DNA from: Cellulomonas sp. Root485
GTDB taxonomy: Bacteria > Actinomycetota > Actinomycetes > Actinomycetales > Cellulomonadaceae
Assembly: GCF_001426705.1 (NCBI RefSeq)
Contig: NZ_LMFC01000001.1
Location: 1,579,355 to 1,643,354, forward strand
Direction: 5' to 3'
Length of the DNA: 64,000 nt
A model generated the notes under the pieces. It was not told the origin of the DNA, ran no database searches, and worked only from the letters and a program-made list of their open reading frames with translations. Shown one piece after another: positions 37,469-52,451 of the stretch. Positions within the stretch are counted from its first letter, which is position 1. Every line of letters starts with the position of its first letter. The position numbers and the translations under genes were made by a program.

Positions 37469-37914
37469 GGGCTCTCGCGGCCGCCCTCGGGGTGCCGCGC
37501 CAGGGGTGACCGGTCACCGACCAGCCAGAGGTGTCCGAACGGGTCGATGAAGCCGCCCTGTCGGTGCACGCCCCACGGCATCCGGTGGTCGCGGACCGGG
37601 TCGACGCCGCCATCCGCACCGGTGTCGACCGCGCGGGCGACGAAGCCGTCCGGGTCGTCGACGAAGATCTCCACACGCACGGTCCGGCCGCCCAGCCCAG
37701 CGGGCGTGTCCCAGTTGTTCCCCTCTGGCTGACCGAGGAAGAACGGTGCCCCGGCGATGCTGAGACCCACGACGCTCCCGAGGTCCCACAGCGTCGTGGC
37801 GCCCATCGCCTCGGCGTACCACCGCGCCGCTGCGCCGGCATCGGGCACGGCGAGCATCACCGAGAGCACCGGCGTCTCGGCCGGTGGGTCGTGAGGAGGG
37901 CTCTCGCCGCTCAC
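37465..37914 (-). CDS. VOC-superfamily protein (glyoxalase/bleomycin-resistance fold), 149 aa
   Basis: The sequence has the paired beta-alpha-beta-beta-beta pattern: L-S-V-M-L-A-V-P-D-A-G-A-A-A-R-W-Y near residue 17 and V-R-V-E-I-F-V-D-D-P-D-G near 80, ending D-P-F-G-H-L-W-L-V-G, the common end of metal-binding VOC proteins. The substrate is unknown. GTG start at 37914. Its stop overlaps the fusion gene's stop tail to tail (TTAA). Confidence 0.85.
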   Translation of the reverse strand: MSGESPPHDPPAETPVLSVMLAVPDAGAAARWYAEAMGATTLWDLGSVVGLSIAGAPFFLGQPEGNNWDTPAGLGGRTVRVEIFVDDPDGFVARAVDTGADGGVDPVRDHRMPWGVHRQGGFIDPFGHLWLVGDRSPLARHPEGGRESP

Positions 37915-37927
37915 GGCACGGGTCTGG

Positions 37928-38275
37928 TCAGCCGCCGCGCTTGGCGCGCAGGGCCGCGAGGGCTTCGTCGAGGATCGCAGCGCCGTCCTCGTCGGACCGC
38001 CGCTCCTTCACGTACGCGAGGTGCGTCTTGTACGGCTCGTTCTTCGAGGGGGACGGAGGATTCTCCTGGTCCTGCCCGGCGGGGAACCCGCAGCGGGGGC
38101 AGTCCCACGTCACCGGCGCCTCGAGGGCGGCCTCCTCGGCGAAGCTGGGACGGGTCTCGTGGCCGTTGGCGCACCAGTACGACACCCAGATCCGCGGAGC
38201 CGTGTCACCGCGCTCGGCCTCGCCCATCGGGCCTGCGCCGACTCGCGACCCCCTGATCGCGCTCCCGCTCGCCAT
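37928..38275 (-). CDS. rbpA: RNA polymerase-binding protein RbpA, 115 aa
   Basis: RbpA is an actinobacterial general transcription factor that binds sigma factor and stabilises the open complex. The core R-I-W-V-S-Y-W-C-A-N-G-H-E-T and W-D-C-P-R-C-G-F-P-A-G carries three Cys and one His that can form a zinc site. The C-terminal sigma-interaction part has K-T-H-L-A-Y-V-K-E-R-R-S. Its presence supports an actinobacterial host. Confidence 0.96.
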   Translation of the reverse strand: MASGSAIRGSRVGAGPMGEAERGDTAPRIWVSYWCANGHETRPSFAEEAALEAPVTWDCPRCGFPAGQDQENPPSPSKNEPYKTHLAYVKERRSDEDGAAILDEALAALRAKRGG

Positions 38276-38286
38276 CGTCTACCGCC

Positions 38287-38529
38287 TCAGACCGTGCGCT
38301 CGATGAGACCGAGAAGGACGATGATCGCCGTCCACACGAGTGCGGTGCCGATCGTGATGCGGTTGAGGTTCCGCTCCGCGACGCCGGAGCTTCCCGCGCT
38401 GCTCGTGATGCCGCCGCCGAACATGTCCGACAGACCACCGCCCTTGCCCTTGTGCAGCAGGACGAGCGGGACGAGCAGGAGGCTGGTCAGCACCAGCAGC
38501 ACCTGGAGGGTGATCTTCAGGCCAGTCAC
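38287..38529 (-). CDS. secG: Preprotein translocase subunit SecG, 80 aa
   Basis: Two hydrophobic segments (about residues 5-25 and 58-76) flank the family loop H-K-G-K-G-G-G-L-S-D-M-F-G-G. SecG is the small non-essential partner of SecYE. The GTG start at 38529 is chosen. It follows the glycolytic genes, separated by a terminator hairpin. Confidence 0.95.
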   Translation of the reverse strand: MTGLKITLQVLLVLTSLLLVPLVLLHKGKGGGLSDMFGGGITSSAGSSGVAERNLNRITIGTALVWTAIIVLLGLIERTV

Positions 38530-38644
38530 GTCGGTGTCAGTTCCTTACTCGGCGGGCACGTCGACGGCGGTAGAGCCAGCGACGTTGCGGTGGACCGCGG
38601 TACAGGGTAGGCGACGAGTGGGGCGATAAGCCACCACCGCCCAC

Positions 38645-38680
38645 CGGTGGGTTCCGCAGGAGTGCGCGGAACCCACCGGG
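38645..38680 (-). terminator. Hairpin terminator between tpiA and secG
   Basis: A perfect 14-bp stem (38645-38658 with 38667-38680) with an 8-base loop lies 15 bases after the tpiA stop, ending the pgk-tpiA transcript. secG must then use a promoter in the 115 bases that follow. Confidence 0.8.
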
Positions 38681-38695
38681 CGGGTCGCGGATCGG

Positions 38696-39490
38696 TCAGA
38701 GACCCACGGCGTGCGACTTGTACCGAGCGATCGCGGCGAACTCCTCGGGGTCCAGGCTCGCGCCGCCGACGAGCGCGCCGTCGACGTCCGGCTTGGCCAT
38801 GATCGACGCGACGTTCGACGACTTCACCGAGCCGCCGTACAGCACGCGGACCGCGTCGGCCGTCTCGGCGTCGTACAGCTCGGCGATGCGGGCACGGATG
38901 GCCGCGGCGAGCTCCTGGGCGTCCTCGGGGGTCGCCGTCTCGCCCGTGCCGATGGCCCAGACGGGCTCGTACGCGACGACGATCGTGGCCACCTGTGCGG
39001 CCGTCAGACCGGCCAGGGCGCCGTCGAGCTGCGCCAGCGTGTGCGGGACGTGCTCTCCGGCCTTGCGGACGTCGAGCACCTCGCCGACGCACAGGATCGG
39101 GATGATCCCCGCGCCGAGCGCCGACTTCACCTTCGCGTTGATCAGCTCGTCGGACTCGTTGTGGTACTCACGGCGCTCCGAGTGACCGATCGCGACGTAG
39201 GTGACGCCGAGCTTGGCCAGGAACAGCGGCGAGATCTCGCCGGTGTAGGCGCCCGACGTGTGCGCCGAGACGTCCTGCGCGCCGTAGACGAGCTCGAGCT
39301 TGTCGGCGTCGACCAGCGTCTGCACGCTGCGCAGGTCCGTGAACGGGGGCAGCACGCAGACCTCGACGGCCGCGAAGTCGTGGCGGGCGTCCTTGAGCGT
39401 CCACGCGAGCTTCTGCACCGTGTGCGTGGCCTGGTGGTGGTCCAGGTTCATCTTCCAGTTGCCCGCCATCAGCGGGGTACGAGTGGTCAA
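38696..39490 (-). CDS. tpiA: Triosephosphate isomerase, 264 aa
   Basis: TpiA interconverts dihydroxyacetone phosphate and glyceraldehyde 3-phosphate. The catalytic Lys is in A-G-N-W-K-M-N near residue 13, His in G-H-S-E-R-R and Glu in [13 protein letters not shown]. The start is a TTG at 39490, supported by a GGAGGA seven bases upstream, which overlaps the end of pgk. ATG at M-A-G-N-W is too far in, leaving no room for strand 1. Confidence 0.96.
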   Translation of the reverse strand: MTTRTPLMAGNWKMNLDHHQATHTVQKLAWTLKDARHDFAAVEVCVLPPFTDLRSVQTLVDADKLELVYGAQDVSAHTSGAYTGEISPLFLAKLGVTYVAIGHSERREYHNESDELINAKVKSALGAGIIPILCVGEVLDVRKAGEHVPHTLAQLDGALAGLTAAQVATIVVAYEPVWAIGTGETATPEDAQELAAAIRARIAELYDAETADAVRVLYGGSVKSSNVASIMAKPDVDGALVGGASLDPEEFAAIARYKSHAVGL

Positions 39491-39493
39491 CGC

Positions 39494-40693
39494 TCAGTCC
39501 TCCAGTACCGCGATGCCGGGGAGCGTCTTGCCCTCGAGGAACTCGAGGCTCGCGCCACCACCGGTCGAGATGTGTCCGAACCCGGCCTCGTCGAAGCCGA
39601 GCGTGCGCACGGCCGCGGCGGAGTCGCCACCGCCGACGATCGTGAAGCCGCCGTTGGCGCCCGCGTCGACCAGCGCCTGCGCGACGGCACGCGTGCCGCC
39701 CGAGAACGCCTCGAACTCGAACACGCCGGCCGGGCCGTTCCAGACGATCGTCTTGGCGTCCACGATCTTGCTGGCGAACAGCGCGCTGGACTCAGGACCG
39801 ATGTCCAGGCCGATCTTGCCGTCCGGGATGGCGTCGGCCGCGACGACCTGCGCCGGGGAGTCGGCCTTGAACTCGTCAGCGACGACGATGTCGGTGGGCA
39901 GGACGATCTCCACGCCGGCCTCCTCGGCCTGCGCCAGGTAGCCCTTGACCGTCTCGATCTGGTCCTCCTCGAGGAGCGAGTTGCCCACCGAGTAGCCCTT
40001 CGCCGCGAGGAACGTGAAGAGCATGCCGCCACCGATCAGGAGGCGGTCCGCCTTCGTGATGAGGTTGGCGATCACGCCGAGCTTGTCCGACACCTTGGAG
40101 CCACCGAGCACGACCACGTAGGGACGCGCCGGGTCGTCGGTCGCCTTGCGCAGCGACGCGACCTCCTTGAGGACGAGCTTGCCGACCGCGTGCGGGAGCA
40201 CCAGCGCGACGTCGTAGACCGACGCCTGCTTGCGGTGCACGACGCCGAATCCGTCGGACACGAAGACATCGGCCAGCTCGGCGAGCTCACCGGCCAGCTC
40301 GGCGCGCTCGGCGTCGACCTTGGACGTCTCGCGCGGGTCGAACCGGATGTTCTCCAGCAGGGCGATCTCGCCGTCCTGCAGCGCGGCGACGGTGGCCTTG
40401 GCCGAGTCGCCGACCACGTCGGTCGCCAGCGCGACGGGCTGGCCCAGCACCTCGGCGAGCCGGTCGGCGACGGGCTTGAGCGAGTACTTGTCCTCCGGAG
40501 CGCCCTTAGGGCGGCCGAGGTGGGCCGTCACGACCACGCGCGCACCGGCGGCGAGCAGCGCCTGGAGCGTCGGGAGGGCCGCGCGCACGCGGCCGTCGTC
40601 CGTGATGGTGGTGCCGTCCAGCGGCACGTTGAAGTCGGAGCGGACGAGCACGCGCTTGCCGCGCAGGTCGCCGAGGTCCTCGATGGTCTTCAT
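39494..40693 (-). CDS. pgk: Phosphoglycerate kinase, 399 aa
   Basis: Pgk makes ATP from 1,3-bisphosphoglycerate. The signature [13 protein letters not shown] is near residue 15, A-H-L-G-R-P-K-G near 57, and the nucleotide-binding G-G-G-D-S-A-A-A near 350. The length fits the family. ATG at 40693. The stop codon is followed by only three bases before tpiA begins. Confidence 0.97.
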   Translation of the reverse strand: MKTIEDLGDLRGKRVLVRSDFNVPLDGTTITDDGRVRAALPTLQALLAAGARVVVTAHLGRPKGAPEDKYSLKPVADRLAEVLGQPVALATDVVGDSAKATVAALQDGEIALLENIRFDPRETSKVDAERAELAGELAELADVFVSDGFGVVHRKQASVYDVALVLPHAVGKLVLKEVASLRKATDDPARPYVVVLGGSKVSDKLGVIANLITKADRLLIGGGMLFTFLAAKGYSVGNSLLEEDQIETVKGYLAQAEEAGVEIVLPTDIVVADEFKADSPAQVVAADAIPDGKIGLDIGPESSALFASKIVDAKTIVWNGPAGVFEFEAFSGGTRAVAQALVDAGANGGFTIVGGGDSAAAVRTLGFDEAGFGHISTGGGASLEFLEGKTLPGIAVLED

Positions 40694-40733
40694 GCGTCTT
40701 CTTCCCGTGACTCGAGCAGGGGCTGACACGGCA

Positions 40734-40780
40734 GCGTCCGCGTGCGCCCGGGCCACAGGGGCCGGGGCGCACGCGGACGC
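40734..40780 (-). terminator. Hairpin between gap and pgk
   Basis: A perfect 16-bp stem (40734-40749 with 40765-40780) with a 15-base loop lies 30 bases after the gap stop. It probably lowers read-through into pgk, which would let gap be expressed more strongly than pgk and tpiA. Confidence 0.75.
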
Positions 40781-40810
40781 ATGACCGTCACTACAGGTGC
40801 AACGAGACCG

Positions 40811-41978
<1,168 letters not shown>

Positions 41979-42044
41979 GCGGACAGCGCCCGCAGAGTCA
42001 GGACGAAGGTCCCGGCACGGGCACGACGACCGTGGGACGACCGC

Positions 42045-43025
42045 TCAGAGGTCGAGCAGGTCAGGGCTCAGGCCCGCCTCGGTGTCCGGGATGCCCAGCT
42101 CGACCGCGCGCTTGTCCGCCGTCGCCAGCAGCCGCCGGATCCGTCCCGCGACCGCGTCCTTGGTCAGGGTGGGCACCGCGAGCTTGCCCAGCTCCTCCAG
42201 CGAAGCCTCCTTGTGCGCCAGGCGCAGCTCGCCCGCCTCACGCAGGTGCTCGGGGAGCTCGTCGCCGAGGATCTCGAACGCCCGCTCGACCCGGGCACCG
42301 GCCGCCACTGCCGCGCGAGCCGACCGCCGCAGGTTGGCGTCGTCGAAGTTCGCGAGCCGGTTCGCTGTGCCGCGGACCTCGCGCCGCACGCGGCGCTCCT
42401 CCCAGACGAGCATCGTCTCGTGGGCGCCGAGCCGGGCGAGCATCGCGCTGATCGCGTCACCGTCGCGGATGACGACACGGTCGATGCCACGCACCTCGCG
42501 CGCCTTCGCGGCGATCCCGAGCCGACGCGCGGCCCCGACCAGCGCGAGCGCCGCCTCCGGCCCGGGGCAGGTGACCTCCAGGGCCGACGACCGGCCGGGC
42601 TCGGTGAGCGAGCCGTGCGCGAGGAACGCACCGCGCCAGGCCGCCTCGGCCTCGGCCACCCCGGCCGACACGACCTGCGGCGGGAGACCGCGCACCGGAC
42701 GCCCGCGGTTGTCCAGGAGGCCGGTCTGACGCGCGAGCGACTCGCCGTCCTTGACCACCCGGACCACGTACCGGCTGCCGCGGCGCAGACCACCGCCGGA
42801 GACGACGATGATCTCGCTCTCGTGCCCGTAGACCTCGGCGATCGCCTGTCGGAGCCGTCGGGCTGCGATGCCCGTGTCCAGCTCTGCCTCGATGACGATC
42901 CGACCCGAGATGATGTGCAGCCCCCCGGCGAACCTCAGGGTGGCCGAGACCTCGGCCTTCCGTGAGGACGTCTTGTCCACCTTCAGACGGGCGAGCTCGT
43001 CCTTCACCTGTGCCGTCAACGCCAT
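42045..43025 (-). CDS. whiA: Sporulation/cell-division regulator WhiA, 326 aa
   Basis: WhiA is a DNA-binding protein with a LAGLIDADG-like N-terminal domain and a C-terminal helix-turn-helix; in streptomycetes it acts with WhiB in division. Family features are the start [22 protein letters not shown] near residue 130, and the HTH part [20 protein letters not shown] at 43025. It follows yvcK-rapZ-uvrC in the conserved order. Confidence 0.96.
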   Translation of the reverse strand: MALTAQVKDELARLKVDKTSSRKAEVSATLRFAGGLHIISGRIVIEAELDTGIAARRLRQAIAEVYGHESEIIVVSGGGLRRGSRYVVRVVKDGESLARQTGLLDNRGRPVRGLPPQVVSAGVAEAEAAWRGAFLAHGSLTEPGRSSALEVTCPGPEAALALVGAARRLGIAAKAREVRGIDRVVIRDGDAISAMLARLGAHETMLVWEERRVRREVRGTANRLANFDDANLRRSARAAVAAGARVERAFEILGDELPEHLREAGELRLAHKEASLEELGKLAVPTLTKDAVAGRIRRLLATADKRAVELGIPDTEAGLSPDLLDL

Positions 43026-43075
43026 GGGGTGCATCCTGCCATTGCGGGACACGTGTCCGGGACCGCTCCGGTCAC

Positions 43076-44053
43076 CTACTCGGGTGGCTTCTCTCGCGTC
43101 CCGACGTCCCCGAGAAAGCCGTCGAGCACGTCCGAGTACGCGCCGGCGAGCCGCAACGGGTCGTGCCGCGGCGTGCCGTCACCTCGGCTGACCTGGCGGA
43201 GCAGGAGGCGGGCCCCCAGGTCCGCGCTCCGCGAGGCGAGCGCAGCGACGTCCTCGACGGCCGTCGGGTCCGCGACGACGGCGTCGACGCTCAGCTCCGG
43301 TGCGTGCGCGTGCAGCACGTCGAGGTACTGGTCCGCGCGCATCCCTGCCGTCTCCCCCGATTCACCCGACGCGAGGTTGAGCGTCACGATCGTGCGCGCA
43401 CTCGTCCGGTGCAGCGCCTCCCGCAGACCGGGGACGAGCAGGTGCGGGAGCACCGAGGTGTACCAGGAGCCCGGACCGAGCACGATCCAGTCGGCGGCAT
43501 CGATCGCCGCCACCGCCTCCGGACACGCCGGCGGGTCGGACGGCTCCAGGCGGACCTGGGAGATCGTCCCGGTCGTCACGGCGACGGCACTCTGCCCCAC
43601 GACCAGTCGGGACACCCCGGCCGCGTCCTTGACCTCCGCCTCGATGCGCAGCGGCACCGCGGCCATCGGCAGCACCCGGCCACGCGCGCCCAGGAGCTTG
43701 CCCACCCAGTCGAGACCCTCGACCGTGTCGCCCAGCAGCTCCCAGAGCGCGACGATCAGCAGGTTGCCCACCGCGTGCTGGTCGAGGTCCCCCGAGGAGC
43801 TGAACCGGTGCTGGAGCAGGTCCCGCCACGTCCGGCCCCAGTCGGAGTCGTCGCACAGGGCCGACAGCGCCATGCGCAGGTCCCCCGGCGGCAGGACCCC
43901 GAGCTCGTCGCGGAGCCGTCCGGAGGACCCGCCGTCGTCGGCGACCGTGACGACCGCCGTGATCCGGTCGGTCATCAGGCGCAGCGCCGACAGCGACGCC
44001 GACAGTCCGTGGCCGCCCCCGAGCGCGACGACGGCCGGCGAGGCCGCCCTCAT
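43076..44053 (-). CDS. yvcK: Gluconeogenesis factor YvcK/CuvA-like protein, 325 aa
   Basis: YvcK-family proteins (CofD-like fold) bind UDP-sugars and influence cell-wall synthesis and growth on gluconeogenic carbon. The start has the signature [11 protein letters not shown] near residues 8-18, with [12 protein letters not shown] and [14 protein letters not shown] overlaps the rapZ stop by four bases. Confidence 0.94.
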   Translation of the reverse strand: MRAASPAVVALGGGHGLSASLSALRLMTDRITAVVTVADDGGSSGRLRDELGVLPPGDLRMALSALCDDSDWGRTWRDLLQHRFSSSGDLDQHAVGNLLIVALWELLGDTVEGLDWVGKLLGARGRVLPMAAVPLRIEAEVKDAAGVSRLVVGQSAVAVTTGTISQVRLEPSDPPACPEAVAAIDAADWIVLGPGSWYTSVLPHLLVPGLREALHRTSARTIVTLNLASGESGETAGMRADQYLDVLHAHAPELSVDAVVADPTAVEDVAALASRSADLGARLLLRQVSRGDGTPRHDPLRLAGAYSDVLDGFLGDVGTREKPPE

Positions 44054-44994
44054 TCCTTGCCGAGGTCGCGGGCAGACACGGCCACGAGGTGCCCTCGCTC
44101 CCGCAGCCTCGCGGCGATCGCCTCGCTCACGGCGACCGAGCGGTGCTTGCCGCCCGTGCAGCCGACGGCGATCGTCACGTAGCGCTTCTCCTCGTTGAGG
44201 TACCCCGCGAGCACCGGCTCGAGCGTGTCGACGTACCGGTCGATGAAGGTGATCGCACCCGGCAGGCCGAGGACGTAGTCGCGCACGGGGGCGTCGCGGC
44301 CGGTCAGGTGCCGCAGCTCGGTGATCCAGTAGGGGTTGGACAGGAACCGCATGTCGACCACGTGGTCGGCGTCGAGCGGGATCCCGTACTTGAACCCGAA
44401 CGAGACGATGGAGATCCGCAGTGCGTCCTGCTCGCCGCTGGCGACCACGGCGCGGACCTCGCGCGCGAGGTCGTGCACGTTGAGCTCCGAGGTGTCGATG
44501 AGGGTGTCCGCGCGTTCCCGCAGGTCCGAGAGGATGGCACGCTCCTCCGCGATGCCGTCGAGGATGCGGCCCCGACCCTGCAGCGGGTGCGGCCGACGGA
44601 CCTGCTCGAACCGGCGGACGAGCACCTCGTCGGACGCGTCGAGGAACAGGATGCGGTACTCCACCCCCGACTCCCGCAGCCCCGCCAGCACCGGTGCGAG
44701 GTCCCGGAAGAACTCGCGACCGCGGACGTCGATCACGGCGGCGAGCCGCTGCGCGCGGGCGCCTGCGGGCCCGCTGGTGAGCATCCCGACCAGGTGCGTG
44801 AGCATCTGGGCGGGCAGGTTGTCGATGACGTACCAGTCGAGGTCCTCCAGCACGGCGGCTGCGCGCGTGCGACCGGCACCGGACATCCCGGTGATGATCA
44901 GGACCTGCGGCTGGCTCAGGTGGGGCGCCTCGGTGGCCGCCTCGAGGGCGGGGATCCCGGCGGGCACCGTGATCGGCGAAGGCTCGTCGCTCAT
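44050..44994 (-). CDS. rapZ: RNase adapter protein RapZ (YvcJ family), 314 aa
   Basis: The P-loop G-M-S-G-A-G-R-T is near residue 36. The C-terminal part has [10 protein letters not shown] and [10 protein letters not shown], the family hallmarks. In proteobacteria RapZ guides RNase E on small RNAs; in Gram-positives its role is less defined. ATG overlaps the uvrC stop. Confidence 0.95.
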   Translation of the reverse strand: MSDEPSPITVPAGIPALEAATEAPHLSQPQVLIITGMSGAGRTRAAAVLEDLDWYVIDNLPAQMLTHLVGMLTSGPAGARAQRLAAVIDVRGREFFRDLAPVLAGLRESGVEYRILFLDASDEVLVRRFEQVRRPHPLQGRGRILDGIAEERAILSDLRERADTLIDTSELNVHDLAREVRAVVASGEQDALRISIVSFGFKYGIPLDADHVVDMRFLSNPYWITELRHLTGRDAPVRDYVLGLPGAITFIDRYVDTLEPVLAGYLNEEKRYVTIAVGCTGGKHRSVAVSEAIAARLRERGHLVAVSARDLGKE

Positions 44995-47009
44995 GCGTCC
45001 AGCATGCCAGCCGACTCGGGCACCGGGTCCGCCGCCACTCCCGGGGAGGCGAGCGCTGCGACGACCGCCGCGGCAGTCCTGTCCCCCATGCCCTGCACCG
45101 ACGCGATCTCCTCGACCGACGCGGCCCGCAGGCGCTTGACCGACCCGAAGTGCCGCAGCAGCGCGGCCTGACGCGCCGGGCCGAGCCCGGGGACACCGTC
45201 GAGCACCGACGTGGTCATGCCCTTGCTCCGGCGCTTGCGGTGCGCGGTGATCGCGAACCGGTGGGCCTCGTCACGCAGGCGCTGGAGCAGGTACAGACCC
45301 TCCGAGCTGCGCTGCAGGATCACCGGGTACTCCTCCCCCGGCAGCCACACCTCCTCCAGCCGCTTGGCCAGCCCGACGAGCGCGACGTCGTCGATCCCGA
45401 GCTCCGTCATCGCGGCTGCCGCGGCGGCGACCTGCGGCGGACCTCCGTCGACCACGATCAGGTTGGGCGGGTACGCGAACCGCGCGGGCTTGCCGGTGAC
45501 CTCGTCGATGGGCCCCGACCGCAGCGGCACGCCGTCCTCGTCCTCACCGCCGCCGAGCTCGAGGTCCCGGGCGTCCGCACGGTCCGCGAGGTACCGGCGG
45601 AACCGTCGCGTGATGACCTCGTGCATCGCCGCGGTGTCGTCCCGGGCGCCCTGCCCCTCGGGGCCACGGATGGTGAACAGCCGGTACTCGCTCTTGCGGG
45701 CGAGCCCGTCCTCGAACACGACCATCGACGCCGACTGGTACGTCCCCTGGTTGTGCGAGACGTCGTAGCACTCGATCCGCAGCGGCGCCGACGGCAGGTC
45801 CAGCGCCTCCTGGATCTCCTGCAGCGCCTGGCTGCGGGTGGTCAGGTCGCCGGCGCGTCGGGTGCGGTGCAGCACCAGCGCGTGCTCGGCGTTGCGGTGC
45901 ACGGTCGCCGCCAGCTCGCGCTTGTCCCCGCGCTGCGGGATCCGCACCGAGACCCGGCTCCCGCGCAGCCCGGACAGCCACGCCTGCACCTGGTCGACGT
46001 CGGGCGGCAGCACCGGGACGAGAACCTCGCGCGGAACCGCCGACGAGCCCGCACCGCCGTCGCCGGCAGCGGCCTCCGACCCGTAGATCTGCTGGAGCAG
46101 GTGCTCCACCAGCTCGGCGTCCGTGATGTCCTCGACCTTCTCGACGACCCAGCCGCGCTGTCCACGGATGCGCCCGTCGCGCACGTGGAAGACCTGCACC
46201 GCAGCCTCGAGCTCGTCGCCGGCCAGCGCGAAGATGTCCGCGTCCGTGCCGTCCGCGAGCACGACGGCGTTCTTCTCGGTCGCCCGCTCGAGCGTCGCGA
46301 TGTCGTCCCGCAGCCGTGCGGCACGCTCGTAGTCGAGCTCCGACGCTGCCTCCTTCATGCGCGCGGTGAGGCGGCGCGTGAACTTCGCGGTGTCGCCGGC
46401 CATGAAGTCGCAGAAGTCGCGGGCGAGCTGCTGGTGGTCGTCCGGCGAGATGCGACCGACGCACGGCGCCGAGCACTTGTCGATGTACCCGAGCAGGCAC
46501 GGCCGGCCCTGCTGGTGGGCTCGCTTGAACACCCCCGCCGAGCAGGTCCGCACCGGGAACACGCGCAGCAGCAGGTCGACCGTCTCGCGGATGGCCCACG
46601 CGTGCGCGTACGGGCCGAAGTAGCGCGTGCCCTTGCGCTTGGCGCCGCGCATCACCTGGATCCGGGGGAACTCGTCGGCCAGGGTCACCGCGAGGTACGG
46701 GTACGACTTGTCGTCGCGGTACTTGACGTTGAACCGCGGGTCGAACTCCTTGATCCACGAGTACTCGAGCGCCAGCGCCTCGACCTCGGTCCCGACGACC
46801 GTCCACTGCACCGACGCGGCCGTGGTGACCATCTGCTGGGTCCGTTGGTGCAGCCCGGACAGGTCCTGGAAGTAGCTGGACAGGCGCGAGCGCAGGCTCT
46901 TGGCCTTGCCGACGTAGATGACGCGGCCGTGCTCGTCGCGGAAGCGGTAGACCCCCGGCGAGTCGGGGATCTCTCCCGGAGCGGGCCGGTATGTGGCGGG
47001 ATCAGCCAT
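44991..47009 (-). CDS. uvrC: Excinuclease ABC subunit C, 672 aa
   Basis: UvrC makes both incisions in nucleotide excision repair. The GIY-YIG domain is at the start (G-V-Y-R-F-R then [10 protein letters not shown]), then a cysteine-rich part (C-S-A-G-V, K-C-S-A-P-C), a UVR domain ([12 protein letters not shown]), the RNase H-like endonuclease (C-Y-D-V-S-H) and a tandem HhH end (G-V-P-G-L-G-P-A-R). ATG at 47009. No LexA box was found upstream. Confidence 0.97.
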   Translation of the reverse strand: MADPATYRPAPGEIPDSPGVYRFRDEHGRVIYVGKAKSLRSRLSSYFQDLSGLHQRTQQMVTTAASVQWTVVGTEVEALALEYSWIKEFDPRFNVKYRDDKSYPYLAVTLADEFPRIQVMRGAKRKGTRYFGPYAHAWAIRETVDLLLRVFPVRTCSAGVFKRAHQQGRPCLLGYIDKCSAPCVGRISPDDHQQLARDFCDFMAGDTAKFTRRLTARMKEAASELDYERAARLRDDIATLERATEKNAVVLADGTDADIFALAGDELEAAVQVFHVRDGRIRGQRGWVVEKVEDITDAELVEHLLQQIYGSEAAAGDGGAGSSAVPREVLVPVLPPDVDQVQAWLSGLRGSRVSVRIPQRGDKRELAATVHRNAEHALVLHRTRRAGDLTTRSQALQEIQEALDLPSAPLRIECYDVSHNQGTYQSASMVVFEDGLARKSEYRLFTIRGPEGQGARDDTAAMHEVITRRFRRYLADRADARDLELGGGEDEDGVPLRSGPIDEVTGKPARFAYPPNLIVVDGGPPQVAAAAAAMTELGIDDVALVGLAKRLEEVWLPGEEYPVILQRSSEGLYLLQRLRDEAHRFAITAHRKRRSKGMTTSVLDGVPGLGPARQAALLRHFGSVKRLRAASVEEIASVQGMGDRTAAAVVAALASPGVAADPVPESAGMLDA

Positions 47010-47082
47010 GTTCTCGAGCGTAGTTCGCACCGCTGACGCCACGGACCGCCCGGGCCGTGCCGGACGCCGCTACCGTGGGCAG

Positions 47083-47595
47083 ATGGGCCCCCTCCACACG
47101 TACTCCGTCGACGTCACCTGGACCGGCGCCGGACGCACCGGCACCTCGAGCTACACCGCGTACAGCCGCGACCACGAGGTGCGGATCGGGTCGAAGCCGC
47201 CCTTGCTGGGGTCGTCGGACCCGGCGTTCCGCGGCGACCCGACCCGGTACAACCCGGAGGAGCTGCTGGTCAGCGCGCTCGCGCAGTGCCACATGCTGTG
47301 GTTCCTGCACCTCGCGTCCGCCGCGGGCGTCGTCGTGGTCGGGTACGAGGACCAGGCCGTGGGCACGATGCGGATCGAGGCCGCTGGGCAGGGACAGTTC
47401 CGCGAAGTCGTGCTGCGCCCGCGCGTGACCCTCGCCGCGGGGGCGCACCTGCCCACCGGTGCTGCGGTCACCGACGGCGTGCTCGCCGGCATCCACCACC
47501 AGGCCCACGAGCACTGCTTCATCTCGCGGTCCGTCAACTTCCCCGTCCGGCACGAGCCCGTGCCGGTGCGCACGGCGCAGTCCGTCTCGCACTGA
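47083..47595 (+). CDS. OsmC-family peroxiredoxin-like protein, 170 aa
   Basis: OsmC/Ohr proteins reduce organic hydroperoxides through two cysteines. One Cys is in A-L-A-Q-C-H-M-L-W near residue 68, the second in H-E-H-C-F-I near 146, with N-P-E-E-L-L-V-S-A between strand and helix, as in the YhfA/OsmC subgroup. ATG at 47083. It runs divergent from uvrC and convergent with uvrA. Confidence 0.88.
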   Translation: MGPLHTYSVDVTWTGAGRTGTSSYTAYSRDHEVRIGSKPPLLGSSDPAFRGDPTRYNPEELLVSALAQCHMLWFLHLASAAGVVVVGYEDQAVGTMRIEAAGQGQFREVVLRPRVTLAAGAHLPTGAAVTDGVLAGIHHQAHEHCFISRSVNFPVRHEPVPVRTAQSVSH

Positions 47596-47628
47596 CCCCG
47601 TCACTTCGTCCGTCGCGTCATGCGACCG

Positions 47629-50520
<2,892 letters not shown>

Positions 50521-50550
50521 GGCGGGGAGTCTACGTGTCTCCACTGACAA

Positions 50551-50566
50551 TCGCACATCTGTTCGA
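50551..50566. promoter_or_regulatory. LexA (SOS) box upstream of uvrA
   Basis: TCGCACATCTGTTCGA matches the actinobacterial SOS consensus TCGAAC-N4-GTTCGA with one difference in the 12 fixed positions. It sits 31 bases before the uvrA start and 62 bases before the divergent GH15 gene, so it may govern one or both. It also argues that the GH15 gene starts downstream at 50628. Confidence 0.75.
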
Positions 50567-50627
50567 CGTGAGCGTCCACACAACGCGTCGAGGTGCCACA
50601 CCCCCGTCACCGCGTCATGCTCGCTTC

Positions 50628-52451
50628 GTGGAGAGACCTGACGCCGTCGTCGACCCCCCGCTGGTGCCCGTCGAGGACTACGCCGTCCTCGGGGACGGGA
50701 AGACGGCTGCGCTGGTCTCGCTGCGCGGCTCGATCGACTGGCTGTGCCTCCCCACGTTCGACTCGGCGGCCTCGTTCGCCCGGCTGCTCGGCACACCGGA
50801 CAACGGGCGCTGGCTCCTCACCGTGCGCGACGCGACGCGCGTCAGCCGCCGCTACCTCGACGCCTCGTTCGTGCTGGAGACGACCTACGAGACGCCCGCC
50901 GGGACCGCCGTCGCGCAGGAGACCATGCCGCTCAACGACGGGCGTGCGGACCTGGTGCGCCGGCTCGTCTGCACCAGCGGCAGCGTCGAGGTCGAGCACG
51001 AGTGGGTGGTGCGGTTCGGGTACGGGGCGGTCGTGCCGTGGGTACGGCGCATCACCGACGAGGACGGGGACGACGCGATCCAGGCGATCGCCGGCCCGGA
51101 CTCGCTGCTGCTGCGCGGCGACCGCCTGCCGAGGCCGGTGGACCACCGGCACGCCGACCGGTTCACGCTGCACGAGGGCGAGTCGGTCGAGCTGGCGCTG
51201 ACCTGGACGCGGTCCTGGGAGGCCGTGCCACCCCGGCTGACCATCGCGGACCGGATCGACTCCACGCGGATCTCCTGGGGTCTGTGGGCTGCCAGCTGCG
51301 AGTACCACGGCTCGTACCGGGATGCCGTCGTGCGCTCCCTGCTGGTGCTGCGGCTGCTCACCGACGCGGAGACCGGCGGGATCGTCGCGGCCGCCACGAC
51401 GTCCCTGCCGGAGGACTTCGGCGGCGAGCGCAACTGGGACTACCGGTACTGCTGGCTGCGCGACGCGGCGATGACGCTCGAGGCCCTGCTCGAGCACGGG
51501 TACCGCGAGGAGGCCACCGGCTGGCGGGACTGGCTGCTGCGCGCCGTGGCCGGGCGGTCGTCGGACCTGCAGATCATGTACCGGGTCGACGGCGGCCGGC
51601 ACCTCCTGGAGCGGGAGCTCGACCACCTCGCGGGCTACGCCGGCTCGCGCCCGGTCCGCATCGGGAACGCGGCTGTCGGGCAGGTGCAGAACGACGTGCT
51701 CGGCGAGGTGATGTGCGCCCTGGAGCTCGCCCGCGAGGCGGGTCTGGACGAGACGGACGACTCGTGGTCGATGCAGCGGCACCTGGTCGACGACCTGCTG
51801 GGGCGGTGGCGGCACCCGGACCGCGGCATCTGGGAGGTCCGTGGCGAGCCGCGGCACTTCACGCACTCGAAGGTGATGGCGTGGGCCGCGGTCGACCGCG
51901 CCGTCCGGGCGGCGGAGAAGCACGGGCTCGACGCACCTGTGGAGCGCTGGCGCGCGGAGCGGGACGCCATCCACGCGGACGTGCTGGCACACGGGTGGAG
52001 CGCGGAGCGGCAGACCTTCGTGCAGTCCTACGGCGCCGAGCACACCGATGCGTCACTGCTCCAGCTCGCGCAGGTCGGCTTCCTGCCCGCGTACGATCCG
52101 CGCCTCGTGTCCACCCTCGCGGCGATCCGGGCCGAGCTCGAGATCGCTCCCGGCCTGCTGCGCCGCTACCCCACCGAGCGCACGGACGACGGGGTCGCCG
52201 GGGACGAGCACGCGTTCCTCGCCTGCTCGTTCTGGCTCGCCGACGCCCTCGCCCGCACCGACGACGTCGAGGGATCGAGCAAGGTCCTCGACATCCTGGT
52301 CGGCCTGGCCAACGACGTCGGTCTGCTGGCGGAGCAGTACGACCCGGTCGGTCGCCGGATGGCCGGCAACACTCCGCAGGCGTTGTCCCACCTGGCACTG
52401 GTCCGCGCCGTGCACAGCCACGACCTGGCCCTCGAGCGGCGGGCGCGATGA
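50628..52451 (+). CDS. Glycoside hydrolase family 15 (glucoamylase-like) protein, 607 aa
   Basis: The start [17 protein letters not shown] and S-I-D-W-L-C-L-P is the N-terminal beta-domain of GH15 enzymes; the alpha/alpha barrel shows [11 protein letters not shown] with one acid and the [11 protein letters not shown] segment near the second catalytic Glu. The subgroup includes trehalases and glucodextranases of actinobacteria, so trehalose or glucan hydrolysis is possible. No signal peptide, so cytoplasmic. GTG 50628 is chosen; earlier in-frame GTGs at 50535 and 50568 would read across the LexA box. The stop overlaps the next gene (ATGA). Confidence 0.85.
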   Translation: MERPDAVVDPPLVPVEDYAVLGDGKTAALVSLRGSIDWLCLPTFDSAASFARLLGTPDNGRWLLTVRDATRVSRRYLDASFVLETTYETPAGTAVAQETMPLNDGRADLVRRLVCTSGSVEVEHEWVVRFGYGAVVPWVRRITDEDGDDAIQAIAGPDSLLLRGDRLPRPVDHRHADRFTLHEGESVELALTWTRSWEAVPPRLTIADRIDSTRISWGLWAASCEYHGSYRDAVVRSLLVLRLLTDAETGGIVAAATTSLPEDFGGERNWDYRYCWLRDAAMTLEALLEHGYREEATGWRDWLLRAVAGRSSDLQIMYRVDGGRHLLERELDHLAGYAGSRPVRIGNAAVGQVQNDVLGEVMCALELAREAGLDETDDSWSMQRHLVDDLLGRWRHPDRGIWEVRGEPRHFTHSKVMAWAAVDRAVRAAEKHGLDAPVERWRAERDAIHADVLAHGWSAERQTFVQSYGAEHTDASLLQLAQVGFLPAYDPRLVSTLAAIRAELEIAPGLLRRYPTERTDDGVAGDEHAFLACSFWLADALARTDDVEGSSKVLDILVGLANDVGLLAEQYDPVGRRMAGNTPQALSHLALVRAVHSHDLALERRAR

